DNA of 18,588 nucleotides from NCBI GenBank assembly GCA_035651715.1, contig DASRFD010000116.1:1-18588 (forward strand), written 5' to 3'. The DNA comes from Nevskia sp035651715 (GTDB lineage: Bacteria > Pseudomonadota > Gammaproteobacteria > Nevskiales > Nevskiaceae). The position numbers and the translations under genes were made by a program. Under the pieces are notes generated by a model. It did not search any database. It was not told where the DNA came from and saw only the letters and a list, made by a program, of their open reading frames with translations. Shown here piece after piece: positions 7,363 through 14,596 of this stretch (position 1 is its first letter; each line of letters begins with the position of its first letter).

Positions 7363-7547
7363 CCTAGGGGACCTCTGATCAATTCCATGCCCTGCCGCGG
7401 CAAGCCGCCCGCAGGTTGCCTCCCATTTTGCGCCATGCTGCGTTGCTCGCTCCTCATGTACTTCGAGTACACCGCGTCGCTCGCGCCTTGCCTGGCGCAA
7501 AATGGGGGACAACGGCAAGGCATGGACTTGTTCAGAGGTTCCCTGGG
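7363..7547. repeat. 185-bp imperfect palindromic repeat (MITE/REP-like)
   Basis: The two arms are inverted copies. Near the ends are AGGGGACCTCTGATCAA (7366-7382) and TTGTTCAGAGGTTCCCT (7528-7544). Inside these are CCATGCCCTGCCG (7385-7397) and CGGCAAGGCATGG (7513-7525), which match at 12 of 13 positions. Next comes a perfect 14-bp pair, CCCATTTTGCGCCA (7422-7435) and TGGCGCAAAATGGG (7493-7506). The centre is the palindrome TGTACT-TCG-AGTACA (7457-7471). The left arm carries about 17 extra bases (near 7398-7415). Around the centre is a near-identical direct repeat, GCGTTGCTCGC (7440-7450) and GCGTCGCTCGC (7474-7484). No transposase is present. It fills the gap between the hsp20 promoter and the end of the ATPase gene. 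I find no second copy in the window. Confidence 0.75.
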
Positions 7548-7552
7548 GGAAC
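7538..7552 (-). terminator. Short hairpin after the GspE/PilB-like gene
   Basis: GTTCCC-TGG-GGGAAC, a perfect 6-bp stem 28 bases past the stop codon and overlapping the outer end of the palindromic repeat. A second inverted repeat, CGCCGGC (7568-7574) with GCCGGCG (7583-7589), spans the stop codon itself. There is no U-tract, so termination is inferred only from position. Confidence 0.3.
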
Positions 7553-7579
7553 ACTGGTCCGAGACTCCGCCGGCGGATC

Positions 7580-9382
7580 TCAGCCGGCGCGCTCGAGCAT
7601 CGTCGCGCCGAGCACTTCCTCGACGCTGGTGAGGCCTTCGGCGATCTTGCGGCAGCCGGCCAGGCGCAACGGCGTCATGCCTTCGCGCAACGCCTGCTGG
7701 CGCAACAGCAGGCTGTCGGTCTGGCCGTGGACATGGGCCTTGAGCGAGTCGGTGAGCGGCATGATCTCGTAGATGCCGACGCGGCCGAGATAGCCGGTCT
7801 CGCGGCACTCCAGGCAGCCGACCGGCTCATAGGCGGTGTCCGGCGCCAGTATCGGGGCGCCGCCGGTGAGATCGAACCAGCGGTCGGCGTCGATCTGCAC
7901 GGCGTGCCGGCAGTGCGGGCAGAGCCGCCGCACCAGGCGCTGCGCCACCACGCCGATCAGCACCGCCTTGAGCAGGTAGCCGGGCACGCCCAGGTCGAGC
8001 AGGCGGGTGATGGCGGACGGGGCGTCGTTGGTGTGCAGGGTCGACAGCACCAGGTGGCCGGTCAGCGCCGCCTGCACCGCCACCTCGGCGGTCTCCAGGT
8101 CGCGGATCTCGCCGACCATGATGATGTCCGGGTCCTGGCGCATCAGGGCGCGGATGCCCTCGGCAAAGCCCAGGTCGATGTTGGTCTGCACCTGCATCTG
8201 GTTGAACGAGGGGTCGACCATCTCGATCGGATCCTCGATCGAGCAGACATTGACCTGCGGCGTCGCCAGCTGCTTGAGCGAGGAGTACAGCGTGGTGGTC
8301 TTGCCCGAGCCGGTGGGGCCGGTGACCAGCACGATGCCGTGCGGCCGCCCGATCATCTCGTGCCACTGGCGCGATTCCTCGGCGGAGAAGCCGAGCTGGG
8401 AGAAGTCGCGCACCAGCACCTCGGGGTCGAAGATGCGCAGCACCAGCTTCTCGCCGAAGGCGGTGGGCAGGCTGGCGGCGCGCAGCTCCACCTCCTTGCC
8501 CTCGGGGCTGCGCGTCTTGATGCGGCCGTCCTGCGGCTTGCGCTTCTCGGCCACGTCCATGCGCGCGATGATCTTGATGCGGCTGGTCACCGCGGTCATC
8601 ACCGCGGCCGGGATCTGGTAGACCTCGTGCAGCACCCCGTCGATGCGGAAGCGCACGTGGCCGTGCTCGCGGCGCGGCTCCATGTGGATGTCGCTGGCGC
8701 GCGAATCGAAGGCGTATTGCAGCAGCCAGTCGACGATGTTGACCACGTGCTGGTCGTTGGCGTCGAGCTTGCCGCTGCGGCCCAGCTCCACCAGCTGCTC
8801 CAAGGTGCGGGTGGCGCCGAAGCTGGCGAACTTGCTGCGCTCCTCGCTGCTGGCCTTGACCGACTTGGCCAGGGCGTAGAACTCGACCAGGTAGCGCTCG
8901 ATGTCGAGCGGGTTGGCCAGTACCCGCTGCACCCGCCGCTTCAGCATGGTGGAGAGGTCGTTTTCCCACTCGCGCAGCCAGGGCTCGGCGGTGGCGATGG
9001 TCACCTCGTCCTGGGTCACCTTCACCGGCAGGATCTTCAGCCGCGCGGCATAGGCGTAGGACACCACCGTGGTGACGCGGCCGACCTCGATCGACAGCGG
9101 ATCGATGCGCAGGTAGGGCAGCCCGGTTTTCGCCGCCAGCCACTGCACCAGCGCTTCCAGGGTCAGGCGCTTGTTCGGCTGCTGGGCATTGCTCCATTCG
9201 CACAGCGCCACCCGTTGCAGCGGGTGCAGCTTTTCGCGCGATTCGAGGGCGCTGGCACGCAGCTGACGTGCCTGCTCGGGCAGGATCAGGCCATCGGCCA
9301 GCAATCCTTCCAGCACCTCGTTCAGTTCGAGGGCGTGGTCTCGGGGCCGCCCGGCCTTGGGCTGCGGAATGGCTTGATTCAT
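7580..9382 (-). CDS. GspE/PulE/PilB-family secretion ATPase, orphan
   Basis: A 600-residue hexameric ATPase of the type II secretion/type IV pilus assembly class, acting on the cytoplasmic face of the inner membrane. Residues about 70-170 look like the MshEN/GspE N-terminal domain (LAAKTGLPYLRIDPL). The ATPase core shows Walker A GPTGSGKTT with Lys361, the Asp box around SIEDPIE, Walker B DPDIIMVGEIRD with Glu425, and the His box STLHTNDA. A zinc-binding tetracysteine follows: Cys488/Cys491 (CPHC) and Cys523/Cys526 (CLEC). The tetracysteine and overall length fit PilB/GspE and exclude PilT. No pilin, GspF/PilC, prepilin peptidase or secretin gene is nearby, so it is an orphan here and its machine cannot be named. 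The start is ATG 9382, preceded by TTAGGTG. Confidence 0.93.
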   Translation of the reverse strand: MNQAIPQPKAGRPRDHALELNEVLEGLLADGLILPEQARQLRASALESREKLHPLQRVALCEWSNAQQPNKRLTLEALVQWLAAKTGLPYLRIDPLSIEVGRVTTVVSYAYAARLKILPVKVTQDEVTIATAEPWLREWENDLSTMLKRRVQRVLANPLDIERYLVEFYALAKSVKASSEERSKFASFGATRTLEQLVELGRSGKLDANDQHVVNIVDWLLQYAFDSRASDIHMEPRREHGHVRFRIDGVLHEVYQIPAAVMTAVTSRIKIIARMDVAEKRKPQDGRIKTRSPEGKEVELRAASLPTAFGEKLVLRIFDPEVLVRDFSQLGFSAEESRQWHEMIGRPHGIVLVTGPTGSGKTTTLYSSLKQLATPQVNVCSIEDPIEMVDPSFNQMQVQTNIDLGFAEGIRALMRQDPDIIMVGEIRDLETAEVAVQAALTGHLVLSTLHTNDAPSAITRLLDLGVPGYLLKAVLIGVVAQRLVRRLCPHCRHAVQIDADRWFDLTGGAPILAPDTAYEPVGCLECRETGYLGRVGIYEIMPLTDSLKAHVHGQTDSLLLRQQALREGMTPLRLAGCRKIAEGLTSVEEVLGATMLERAG

Positions 9383-9418
9383 CGCACCTAACTTACACCA
9401 AACAATTGCCCGGTATGG

Positions 9419-9447
9419 TTCACACCCCGTAAATCCGGGAGTACACT
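9419..9447 (+). promoter_or_regulatory. Sigma-70-type promoter candidate for the GMC oxidoreductase run
   Basis: TTCACA (9419-9424), 17 bases, TACACT (9442-9447): 5/6 and 4/6 matches to the TTGACA/TATAAT consensus with ideal spacing. It points towards the GMC gene, whose start is 78 bases downstream, in the 143-bp gap between the two divergent genes. Confidence 0.5.
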
Positions 9448-9525
9448 CAAGAAAAACTAAACGTGCGTTCAGCCGTACCGCGCGGCGCGCCGCCGGCGGT
9501 GCCCATGGAGCAGGAGGAAAGGCGC

Positions 9526-11211
9526 GTGAACAGCTACGATTTCGTCATCGTCGGCGGCGGTTCCGCCGGCTGCGTGCTGGCCAACCGGCTGTCGGCCAGC
9601 GGCAAGTGGCAGGTGCTGCTGCTGGAGGCCGGCCCGGCCGACCGCAACCCCTTCATCCACATCCCCGCCGGCATCATCCCGGTGATCCGCAGCGACAAGC
9701 TGAACTGGAAGTTCTGGACCACGCCGCAGCGCAACTGCGGCGGCCGGCCGATGTTCTGGCCGCGCGGCCGCACCCTCGGCGGCAGCTCCGCCATCAACGC
9801 CATGTGCTACATCCGCGGCCACGCCTGGGACTACGACCACTGGGCCAGCCTGGGCAACGAGGGCTGGGCTTACAAGGACGTGCTGCCGTATTTCCGCCGG
9901 GGCGAAAACTTCGAGGCGCTCGACAGGGTCCCCGGCGCGCGCGAGTTCCACGGCAGCGGCGGCCCGCTCAACGTCGCCGAGCACCGTTACGTCAATCCGC
10001 TGATGGACGCCTTCGTCGAGGCGGCGCAGCAGGCCGGCTACGCGCGCACGCCGGACTTCAACGGCGCGCAGCAGGAAGGCGTCGGCTACTACCACGTGAT
10101 GCAGAAGGACGGCCAGCGCTGCTCCAACGCGCGGGCTTTCCTCACGCCGGCCCTCAACCGGCCCAACCTGAAGGTGGTCACCGGCGCCCATGCGGCGAAG
10201 GTGCTGTTCGAGAACAAGCGCGCCGTCGGCGTGCGCTATCTGCGCGACGGCCGCTACGCCGAAGCGCGGGCGCGCCGCGAAGTGATCCTGAGCGCCGGCG
10301 CCATCGGCTCGCCGCAGCTGCTGCTGCTGTCCGGCGTGGGACCGCGGGCGCAGATCGAGCCGCACGGCATCCCGCTGGTGCACGAGCTGCCGGGAGTGGG
10401 CGAGAACCTGCAGGACCACCTGGACATCCACGTCACCTGGAAAGAGAAGACCCGCCACGCCATCACCCTGCACTGGACCTCGCTGTGGCGCACCCTCAAG
10501 GGCGTGTTCCAGTACCTCTTCTCCGGCCGCAGCGGCGAGCTGACCAGCAACCTGGCCCAGGCCGGCGGCTTCATCAAGAGCGATCCGGCGCAGCCGATCC
10601 CGGACCTGCAGTGGCACATCGTGCCCTTCATCTACTCCGACCATGGCCAGAACCTGGCGCCGCTGTTCAAGCATTACGCCTACACCCTGCTGACCTGCTT
10701 CCTGCGGCCGGAGAGCCGCGGCAGCCTGCGCCTGGCCAGCGCCGATCCGCTGGCTCCGCCGCTGATCGACGCCAACTACCTGGCCACGCCGCGCGACCTG
10801 GAGGCCCTGGTGCGGGGCCTCAAGCTGGCGCGCGCGGTGCTGGCCCAGCCGGCCTTTGCGCCGCACGGAGTGGAGGAGATGGAGCCGGGCGCGGCGGTGC
10901 GCAGCGACGAGCAGATCCGCGACTACATCCGCCGCCGCGCCGAAACCGTCTACCACCCGGTCGGCACCTGCAAGATGGGCCGCGACGCCATGGCGGTGGT
11001 CGACCCGCGCCTGCGCGTGCACGGCCTGCAGGGCCTGCGCGTCGCCGACGCCTCGGTCATGCCGACCCTGATCGGCGGCAATACCAACGCCCCGACCACC
11101 ATGATCGCCGACAAGGCCGCCGACCTGATCCTGCAGGATGCGGCGCTGGGCGTGGACATGCCAAACTACGCCTCCATACCGGCTGCCGCCGACGCCTTGG
11201 CGGAGAAATAG
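9526..11211 (+). CDS. GMC-family FAD-dependent oxidoreductase (choline/alcohol dehydrogenase-like)
   Basis: A 561-residue flavoenzyme oxidising a primary alcohol or similar substrate; the choline-dehydrogenase branch is the nearest by eye. The N-terminal dinucleotide fold FVIVGGGSAGC (glycines 10-12 and 15) binds FAD. GRTLGGSSAINAMCYIRG is GMC signature 1, and SAGAIGSPQLLLLSG is signature 2. The catalytic pair is His477 (YHPVGTCKMG) and Asn521 (GGNTNAPTTMIADKAAD). I prefer the GTG start at 9526, because AGGAGG sits 8 bases upstream and the FAD fold begins at once. ATG 9505 or 9463 would add 7 or 21 residues. It heads five co-directional genes with gaps of 19, 37 and 19 bases and then an overlap. 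No signal peptide or betaine-pathway neighbours are present, so choline as substrate is not supported by context. Confidence 0.93.
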   Translation: MNSYDFVIVGGGSAGCVLANRLSASGKWQVLLLEAGPADRNPFIHIPAGIIPVIRSDKLNWKFWTTPQRNCGGRPMFWPRGRTLGGSSAINAMCYIRGHAWDYDHWASLGNEGWAYKDVLPYFRRGENFEALDRVPGAREFHGSGGPLNVAEHRYVNPLMDAFVEAAQQAGYARTPDFNGAQQEGVGYYHVMQKDGQRCSNARAFLTPALNRPNLKVVTGAHAAKVLFENKRAVGVRYLRDGRYAEARARREVILSAGAIGSPQLLLLSGVGPRAQIEPHGIPLVHELPGVGENLQDHLDIHVTWKEKTRHAITLHWTSLWRTLKGVFQYLFSGRSGELTSNLAQAGGFIKSDPAQPIPDLQWHIVPFIYSDHGQNLAPLFKHYAYTLLTCFLRPESRGSLRLASADPLAPPLIDANYLATPRDLEALVRGLKLARAVLAQPAFAPHGVEEMEPGAAVRSDEQIRDYIRRRAETVYHPVGTCKMGRDAMAVVDPRLRVHGLQGLRVADASVMPTLIGGNTNAPTTMIADKAADLILQDAALGVDMPNYASIPAAADALAEK

Positions 11212-11230
11212 CGGGGGGTACGCGGGGCAC

Positions 11231-11749
11231 ATGAAGTTCGCGGGAGGACTGCCGCGCTGGGTCGCGGCTGCGCTGTGGCTACCGCTGGCCGGCTGCTCGC
11301 TGCTGGGCGGCGCGATGCTGCAGGACGGCGATCCGGCCCACGTGCTGGAGATCCGCCGGCTGGCGATGTGCAACAGCGATGGCCCGCAGACCCGCCTGAC
11401 CCTGCTGTCCGACCGCGAAGCGGTGCGCACCTGGCAGCGTGCCCACAACGTCGACCTGGTCGGCGTCGACCCCCTTCCCACCGCCGGACCCTACGTGCTG
11501 GTCGAGATGGGCGTGCGCATGAGCGCCGGCTACGGCATCGCCGTCAGCCGCGAGGCCAGCCTGTCCGGCGGCACCATCCGCCTCAATGCCAGCCTGATCA
11601 CCCCCGACCCGGGGCAGCCGGTCGCCGAGATGGTGACCAGCCCCTGCGCCCTGATCGCCCTTCCGCCGGGCAGCTACCGCGCGGCCGAGCTGCGCGACCC
11701 CGCCGGCAGCCTGCTGGCGCGGGCGGACGCCGCGCCGCCGGTACAGTAA
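11231..11749 (+). CDS. Lipoprotein with PrcB-like C-terminal domain
   Basis: A 172-residue predicted lipoprotein. The signal peptide ends in the lipobox LAGC with lipidated Cys22, so the mature protein is anchored to a membrane facing the periplasm. The middle to C-terminal part resembles the PrcB C-terminal domain, first described in spirochaete dentilisin protease-complex subunits. The pattern is YVLVEMGVRMSAGYGIAV, a glycine-led strand (GGTIRLNASL), then TSPCALIALPPGSY. The partner here is unknown, and no dentilisin-like protease is adjacent. I use ATG 11231 because the longer frame from 11138 lies inside the GMC gene and would bury the signal peptide. It starts 19 bases after the GMC stop, suggesting co-transcription. 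Confidence 0.82.
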   Translation: MKFAGGLPRWVAAALWLPLAGCSLLGGAMLQDGDPAHVLEIRRLAMCNSDGPQTRLTLLSDREAVRTWQRAHNVDLVGVDPLPTAGPYVLVEMGVRMSAGYGIAVSREASLSGGTIRLNASLITPDPGQPVAEMVTSPCALIALPPGSYRAAELRDPAGSLLARADAAPPVQ

Positions 11750-11786
11750 GCTACGGCGACACCGAAGCCCCCGGAGCATTTTCCTG

Positions 11787-12290
11787 GTGAAGAAACTGTT
11801 GCTGTGCCTCGCGCTCGCCGCACCCCTGGCCGCCTTCGCAGCGTCCAACGCCGCCGCGCCGGCCGACTCCAGCCCCGCCCCGGTGGCGGTGGTCGAGGCC
11901 TTCCACGCCGCGCTCAAGGCCGGCGATCCCAGCGGCGCGCTGAAGCTGCTGTCGGTCAGCGCCAGCATCTACGAACAGGGCTTCATCGACCAAACCCGTT
12001 CCGATTACGCCGGGGCCCATATCGCCGCCGATGCCGCCTTCGCCCAGGCCACCGAGCTGCAGGTGCTGGAGCGCCGCATCATCTGGCTCGGCGACAACGC
12101 CGCCTGCGTCATCTCCCGCAGCCAGACACGGGGCAATTTCCAGGGTCATCCCATCAACCTGGTCGGCACCGAGACCATGGTGCTGCAGCGCTCCGGCAAC
12201 AGCTGGAACATCGAACACATCCACTGGTCGGCGCATCCGGCCGACGGCGAGCTGAAGCCGGCCGCCGACAAGCCCGAAGAAAAGCACTAA
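11787..12290 (+). CDS. Exported NTF2/SnoaL-like (DUF4440-type) protein
   Basis: A 167-residue protein with a clear Sec signal peptide (KKLLLCLALAAPLAAFA, cleavage near residue 18). The mature part follows the NTF2-like pattern of small cone-shaped domains. It has an opening helix VVEAFHAALKAGDPSGALKLL, then SASIYEQG, and ends with NLVGTETMVLQRSGNSWNIEHIHWS, the typical 'E..vl.r..g.W.I.h.hWS' finish. Such domains bind small ligands or act as accessory subunits; no catalytic residue is evident. The tail is charged and Lys/Glu/Pro-rich. The start is GTG 11787, with GGAG 10 bases upstream. Spacing of 37 and 19 bases to its neighbours places it in the GMC-to-M50 run. Confidence 0.82.
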   Translation: MKKLLLCLALAAPLAAFAASNAAAPADSSPAPVAVVEAFHAALKAGDPSGALKLLSVSASIYEQGFIDQTRSDYAGAHIAADAAFAQATELQVLERRIIWLGDNAACVISRSQTRGNFQGHPINLVGTETMVLQRSGNSWNIEHIHWSAHPADGELKPAADKPEEKH

Positions 12291-12309
12291 GAACCGACTG
12301 GGGGAGACG

Positions 12310-13215
12310 ATGCTGCATTTCCTGCCCGCACCGCTGCTCGGCACGGTCATGGCGCTGCTGTTGTGCGCCAACACACTGTTCTGGATGGTGCCGGTCTACG
12401 CCGCCACCCTGCTCAAGCTGCTCTCGCCCAGGGGGCGCATCCGCGACCGGGTGTCGGAATGGGTCGCCTGGGGTGCGCAGACCTGGGCCAGCGTCAACGT
12501 GCTCCTCGCCGACCACCTGCTGCGCATCCGCTGGGACATCCGCGGGGTGGAGAAGCTCAACCGCCGCGGCCAGTATCTGGTCTGCTCCAACCATCAGAGC
12601 TGGAACGACATCTTCTCGCTGATGCGCGCGTTCGACCGGCGCGCGCCGTTCTTCAAGTTTTTCATCAAGCAGGAGCTGATCTGGGTGCCGGTGCTGGGCC
12701 TGGCCTGGTGGGGCCTGGACTACCCCTTCATGAAGCGCTACTCGGCCGCCAAGCTGGAAAAGCACCCGGAGCTGCGCGGCAAGGACCTCGAGACCACGCG
12801 CAAGGCCTGCGAGCACTACCGCAACGTGCCGGTCACCATCCTCAACTTCCTCGAAGGCACGCGCTTCACCCAGGCCAAGCACGATCGGCAGCAGTCGCCC
12901 TATCGCCACCTGCTCAGGCCCAAGGCCGGCGGCATGGCGCTGAGCCTGTCGGCGCTGGGCGAGAAGATCAATTCGCTGCTCGACGTCACCATCGTCTATC
13001 CCGAGGGCGCCAAGGGCTTCTGGGACTTCCTGGCCGGCCGCGTGCAGCAGGTCGTCGTCGAGGTGCGCAGCCTGACCATCCCGCACGAGCTGTACGCCGG
13101 GAGCTACGAAGACGACCCGGCCTTCCGCAAGCGCTTCCAGGACTGGATCGCGCAGCTGTGGGCCGAGAAGGACCGCCGCATCGACGAGCTGCTGGCGGAA
13201 GCGGGCGCCGCATGA
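12310..13215 (+). CDS. PlsC/YihG-like lysophospholipid acyltransferase
   Basis: A 301-residue inner-membrane acyltransferase likely adding an acyl chain to lysophosphatidic acid or a related acceptor. A hydrophobic N-terminus (about 8-37) anchors it. The catalytic HX4D is at His95-Asp100 (NHQSWND). Motif II lies around FFKFFIKQEL, motif III is EGTR at 182-185 (FLEGTRFT), and YPEG follows in motif IV. Length and the W-rich region after motif II (GLAWWGLDYPFMKRY) match E. coli YihG and its plant/animal AGPAT-like relatives rather than the shorter PlsC. The start is ATG 12310, with GGGGGAG 4 bases upstream. Its stop overlaps the M50 peptidase start by ATGA, implying translational coupling. Confidence 0.9.
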   Translation: MLHFLPAPLLGTVMALLLCANTLFWMVPVYAATLLKLLSPRGRIRDRVSEWVAWGAQTWASVNVLLADHLLRIRWDIRGVEKLNRRGQYLVCSNHQSWNDIFSLMRAFDRRAPFFKFFIKQELIWVPVLGLAWWGLDYPFMKRYSAAKLEKHPELRGKDLETTRKACEHYRNVPVTILNFLEGTRFTQAKHDRQQSPYRHLLRPKAGGMALSLSALGEKINSLLDVTIVYPEGAKGFWDFLAGRVQQVVVEVRSLTIPHELYAGSYEDDPAFRKRFQDWIAQLWAEKDRRIDELLAEAGAA

Positions 13216-13916
13216 TCAAGCTGCTGCTGGTGCTGCTGAAGAGCAAGGCGCTGTTCACCGGCGGCACCATGCTGCTGTCGGTGATCGTATATTCCTTCTT
13301 CTTCGGCTGGCCCTACGCGGTGGGTTTCGTGCTGCTGATCCTGCTGCACGAGATGGGCCACTACCTCGCCGCGCGCCACCGCGGGCTTGACGTGGGGGCG
13401 CCGACCTTCATCCCCTTCGTCGGCGCCTGGATCCAGATGAAGCAGATGCCGCACGACGCCGAAACCGAGGCCTACGTCGGCATCGCCGGTCCGCTGGCCG
13501 GCACCCTGGCTTCGCTGGCCTGCTACTACGCCTCGCGTGAGACCGACAGCGGCCTGCTGCTGGCGCTGGCCTACGCCGGCTTCATGATCAACCTGTTCAA
13601 CCTGATCCCGGTGTCGCCGCTGGACGGCGGCCGCATCACCCAGGTGATCTCGCCGCGGATCTGGCTGTTCGGCGCGCCGGTGCTGGTGGTGCTGTTCTTC
13701 CTGCACCCGAGCCCGATGTTCCTGCTCATCGCCATCCTGGCCTGGCCGCAGCTGCGCCTGGCCTGGCGCGGCGTGGCGCCGGAGAACGCCGCCTATTACG
13801 ACGTGCCGCAGAGCGTGCGCATCAACTACGGCATCGCCTACCTGGGACTGATCGCCTTCCTCGGCGCCATGAGCTATTCGCTGCACCAGAACCTGCAGGC
13901 CGTCTACCACCACTGA
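13212..13916 (+). CDS. Site-2-protease-like M50 zinc metallopeptidase
   Basis: A 234-residue intramembrane metallopeptidase. Zinc site: HEMGH (His46, Glu47, His50) in the hydrophobic segment FVLLILLHEMGHYLAA. The third ligand is Asp138 in SPLDGGR, preceded by NLFNLIPV. Five or six membrane helices are visible. There is no PDZ or CBS domain, so it belongs to the compact SpoIVFB/YdiL-type 'site-2 protease family' and is smaller than RseP. Family members cleave transmembrane regulators, but the substrate is unknown here. It begins within the acyltransferase stop (ATGA), so it probably depends on translation of that gene. The coupling suggests a shared role at the membrane, which is inference. 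It ends against acpH, coming from the other strand. Confidence 0.9.
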   Translation: MIKLLLVLLKSKALFTGGTMLLSVIVYSFFFGWPYAVGFVLLILLHEMGHYLAARHRGLDVGAPTFIPFVGAWIQMKQMPHDAETEAYVGIAGPLAGTLASLACYYASRETDSGLLLALAYAGFMINLFNLIPVSPLDGGRITQVISPRIWLFGAPVLVVLFFLHPSPMFLLIAILAWPQLRLAWRGVAPENAAYYDVPQSVRINYGIAYLGLIAFLGAMSYSLHQNLQAVYHH

Positions 13917-13917
13917 A

Positions 13918-13936
13918 CCGCCTGCCGCTCAGGCGG
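13918..13936. terminator. Bidirectional hairpin between convergent genes
   Basis: CCGCCTG (13918-13924), loop CCGCT, CAGGCGG (13930-13936): a perfect 7-bp stem filling the 12-base gap between the convergent M50 peptidase and acpH stops and running into the acpH stop. It is symmetric, so it could end both transcripts. There are no U-tracts. Confidence 0.5.
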
Positions 13937-14516
13937 ATTCCCGCGCCAGCTCCAGCGCCGCTGCGCGCAGATCGTGCAGCAGCCGCGGCAGGTTCTCGCG
14001 CACCTGCGGCAGCGTTTGCCGCCAGTTCCCGCCCGCTTCGAGCAGCGCCTGCGGCCGCTTCAGCCGCGAGGCGACGCGCCGCATGGCCTGGTCGATGCCG
14101 CTCTCCCGGCCGTAGGAAAGCAGCAGGCGGCGGAAGCGCCAGGCGGGCGGGGGGCTCATCGCGGCCAGCCGGAAACCGTCCTTCTCCGCGGCCACCGCCT
14201 GCGCCGCGCGCCGCGCGAAGGCGCCCAGGTGCTCGCCGCTGTAGCGGTCCCAGTCCAGCACCAGGGCGTGGTCGTGTACCAGGTCCAGCACGATGCCGGC
14301 ATAGCGCCGCGCGCCGGGGCCGAAGCCGGCGCGCTGTTCCGCCACCAGGGGGTGGCTGTCCGTCACCGCGTCGACCCGCCGGTGCAGCCGGATCGAGCGC
14401 TCCAGCGCGTCCGGGAAGCGGCCGTCGAGCCGGCCGTGCACCAGGTCGCCGAGGATGGCGCCGGCCAGGGGCAGGCCGGCCTGTTCGGTCAGCCACAGGT
14501 GCGCCAGGTAGTTCAT
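13929..14516 (-). CDS. acpH: Acyl carrier protein phosphodiesterase (AcpH)
   Basis: A 195-residue cytosolic enzyme that removes 4'-phosphopantetheine from holo-ACP. The family N-terminus MNYLAHLWLT is intact. Conserved metal-site and acidic residues follow in the expected order: Asp24 in ILGDLVHG, then LHRRVDAVTDSHP with His45, Asp49 and Asp53. LDLVHDHAL and the helix with SRLKRPQAL match the E. coli AcpH layout, and the length equals the family norm. No Shine-Dalgarno is visible before ATG 14516, although the family N-terminus fixes the start. It is transcribed divergently from the ECF41 operon across an 80-bp gap and converges with the M50 peptidase. Confidence 0.9.
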   Translation of the reverse strand: MNYLAHLWLTEQAGLPLAGAILGDLVHGRLDGRFPDALERSIRLHRRVDAVTDSHPLVAEQRAGFGPGARRYAGIVLDLVHDHALVLDWDRYSGEHLGAFARRAAQAVAAEKDGFRLAAMSPPPAWRFRRLLLSYGRESGIDQAMRRVASRLKRPQALLEAGGNWRQTLPQVRENLPRLLHDLRAAALELARESA

Positions 14517-14538
14517 CGGGGAGGTAATCGCCGGGGCA

Positions 14539-14565
14539 TGTCACACCGGGGCATGCTATCTCGTC
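14539..14565 (+). promoter_or_regulatory. ECF41 sigma-factor promoter
   Basis: TGTCACA (14539-14545), 16 bases, CGTC (14562-14565). As I recall, this is the ECF41 target consensus (TGTCACA at -35, CGTC at -10). It lies 31 bases before the first gene of an operon that itself encodes an ECF41 sigma factor, so autoregulation is likely. A 10-bp direct repeat, CCGGGGCATG (14531-14540 and 14546-14555), overlaps the -35. Confidence 0.8.
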
Positions 14566-14596
14566 CTGGCAGTGGACGACCAGAAAGGAGGAAGCG

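Noticed and set aside
7387..7772. Short plus-strand frames over the palindromic repeat
   Set aside because: They run through the inverted repeat and into the antisense of the ATPase gene, with no ribosome-binding site or protein-like composition.
9463..9525. Longer N-terminus for the GMC oxidoreductase
   Set aside because: The extra residues are Arg/Pro/Ala-rich, and the strong AGGAGG lies inside this stretch, ideally placed for the GTG at 9526.
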